The position numbers and the translations under genes are program-made. A stretch of 64,000 nucleotides of DNA from a virus. Every line of letters starts with the position of its first letter. The stretch's first letter is position 1. The DNA lies in IMG/VR virus record IMGVR_UViG_3300031857_000076, positions 1 to 64,000 of that record; one strand, 5' to 3'. The notes under the pieces were generated by a model. The model saw only the letters and a list, made by a program, of their open reading frames with translations. It searched no databases and was not told the DNA's origin. This document shows, piece by piece, positions 62,929-64,000 of this stretch.

Positions 62929-63962
62929 AAACAATTATTATAACTGGTATTACTGGTCAAGATGGCTCGCTGATGGCAGACCATCTGCTAAAAGACCCAA
63001 ACAACTTTGTTTACGGGGCGCATAGACGCTTGAGTGTTCCAAATCATCAAAACATTGAAAATATCAAGAACCACGAAAGATTTAAATTGTTAGAGTTGGA
63101 CCTTACTGATGCGGAAAGCATTAATCAAGCAATTAGAGAAATCAAGCCAGATTACTTCATCAACTTCGCTGCAAACTCTTTTGTTGGCAATAGTTGGAAG
63201 ATGCCAATTAATCACATGCAAACAAACTGCATGGGAGTGCTTCATTGTCTTGAAGCTATTAGAAACCTTTCTCCAGAAACTAGATTCTATAATGCTGGCA
63301 GCAGCGAACAGTTCGGAGATGTTGCATATTCTCCACAAGACATCAACCATCCATTTCGTCCAAGATCGCCATACGGCGCTTCTAAGTGCGCTGCGCATCA
63401 TTTGGTAAAGGTTTACCGAGAGTCTTATGGCATTTATGCTGTTCAAGGAATCTTATTTAATCACGAAGGCGTTCGTCGCGGAGAAGAGTTCGTAACGCGA
63501 AAAATCACTAAAAATGTAGCAAGAATCTATAACGCCAAAAAAAGTGACGAATCTTTCTTGCCAATGGAGCTTGGCAATGTTGACGCCAAAAGAGATTGGA
63601 GCGATGCTCAAGATTTTGTGCGCGGTGTTTGGCTGATGCTTAATCAAGAAAAGCCAAAAGACTATGTTCTCTCTGCTAATGAAACTCACTCAGTAAGAGA
63701 ATTTATTGAACTAGCCTTCGAAGCTGCTTCTATTGAAGGTGAGTGGATTGGCAACGGTTTAGATGAAGTTTTTATTGACAAAAACACGAAACAAAAGCTT
63801 GTAGTAATTAATCCAGCTTTCTATCGTCCAGCAGAAGTTGATCTTCTTTGGGGTGATTCGACACCAGCAAGAGAAGAGCTTGGCTGGATTCCAAACACAT
63901 CTTTCTCGCAACTTGTTGAGAAAATGGTTGCGCGAGACTCAGGTTGGCCTTACATTAATTAA
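62925..63962 (+). CDS. gmd: GDP-mannose 4,6-dehydratase (345 aa)
   Basis: Extended SDR: NAD(P)-binding GITGQDGSLMADHLL (residues 8-22), AANSFVGNSW, catalytic SSEQFGD followed by YGASKCAAHHLV (YxxxK at about 149-153), and the GMD-specific LFNHEGVRRGEEFVTRKI and ETHSVREFIE. Converts GDP-D-mannose to GDP-4-keto-6-deoxymannose, precursor of GDP-fucose, GDP-rhamnose or GDP-perosamine. Length fits. Supplies a deoxy-sugar donor to the neighbouring glycosyltransferases. Confidence 0.93.
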   Translation: MKTIIITGITGQDGSLMADHLLKDPNNFVYGAHRRLSVPNHQNIENIKNHERFKLLELDLTDAESINQAIREIKPDYFINFAANSFVGNSWKMPINHMQTNCMGVLHCLEAIRNLSPETRFYNAGSSEQFGDVAYSPQDINHPFRPRSPYGASKCAAHHLVKVYRESYGIYAVQGILFNHEGVRRGEEFVTRKITKNVARIYNAKKSDESFLPMELGNVDAKRDWSDAQDFVRGVWLMLNQEKPKDYVLSANETHSVREFIELAFEAASIEGEWIGNGLDEVFIDKNTKQKLVVINPAFYRPAEVDLLWGDSTPAREELGWIPNTSFSQLVEKMVARDSGWPYIN

Positions 63963-63966
63963 TTTT

Positions 63967-64000
63967 ATGAATATTCTTCAAATAGGATGTAATAATTGTG
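63967..64000 (+). CDS. 5' end of next gene (partial)
   Basis: Only MNILQIGCNNC is visible before the right edge, four bases after the dehydratase stop, so it is likely in the same operon. The opening is compatible with a SAM-dependent methyltransferase (I-G-C-N-x-G-type first strand), but too short to tell. Confidence 0.55.
   Translation, partial: MNILQIGCNNC

Overview
The window reads as part of the genome of a large tailed dsDNA bacteriophage, probably a siphovirus. No ribosomal RNA, CRISPR array or insertion sequence was seen. Nearly every strand-run is packed with short genes that overlap by ATGA or are separated by 0-5 bases. It carries four tRNAs, a lambda-type tail-tip module (L, K, I and J homologues at 35226-41394), an amidase endolysin, an rIIA/rIIB pair, and a nucleotide and replication set (ThyX, dUTPase, dNMP kinase, NrdA/NrdB, SSB). 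Many products are small phage hypotheticals, several of which resemble proteins of cyanophages and other aquatic phages. Base composition is AT-rich. A DUF1549/DUF1553 plus DUF1501 gene pair, typical of Planctomycetota and Verrucomicrobiota, hints at a host in the PVC group; that is inference.

Layout. 1-9371 is mostly minus-strand small genes, tRNA-Asn, tRNA-Met and tRNA-Leu, a secreted-protein/metalloprotease operon (2848-5199), two YopX-domain genes and the endolysin (8010-8762) behind an unusually structured, GC-rich leader (8773-8950). 9424-19151 holds late genes on both strands: a DUF5856-like protein, the DUF1501/DUF1553 pair, a proline-rich repeat protein, rIIB and rIIA, and a virion structural protein. 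19155-35227 is a long minus-strand early region: tRNA-Tyr, a macro domain, a prolyl-4-hydroxylase-like oxygenase, a phosphatase, ThyX, a UV endonuclease, an ECF-like sigma factor, a first sulfotransferase and many hypotheticals, with a holin-like gene embedded. 35226-46149 is the plus-strand tail-tip and fibre operon, ending in a glycosyltransferase and a sulfotransferase. 46150-56880 is a minus-strand operon mixing glycan enzymes (three glycosyltransferases, a cupin, a sulfotransferase, a second 2OG oxygenase) with Hsp20, SSB, a sigma factor, dNMP kinase and dUTPase. 57121-63962 is plus-strand: NrdB, NrdA, a head-related DUF5824-like protein, a SemiSWEET-like membrane protein, two glycosyltransferases and GDP-mannose 4,6-dehydratase.

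Regulation. Two promoter classes can be read directly. Early or middle promoters match TTGACA, 16 bp, TATAAT (17 found; 16 have exactly 16 bp of spacer). Most place the start codon only 5-11 bp after the -10, so their first genes look leaderless. A second motif, AAGTGTAA without a clear -35, lies 16-17 bases upstream of the start codon of late or structural genes (eight sites; one is 22 bases away) and is a candidate late promoter for a phage sigma factor. Downstream genes appear to be translated by termination-reinitiation at ATGA overlaps.

The most striking inferred system is a virus-encoded fibre decoration pathway. Two long structural proteins carry Pro-Pro-Thr-Pro arrays; two prolyl-hydroxylase-like oxygenases, several glycosyltransferases, three PAPS-dependent sulfotransferases and an APS-kinase-like protein are encoded with them. 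One proline-rich fibre, one glycosyltransferase and one sulfotransferase are directly adjacent (41399-46149).
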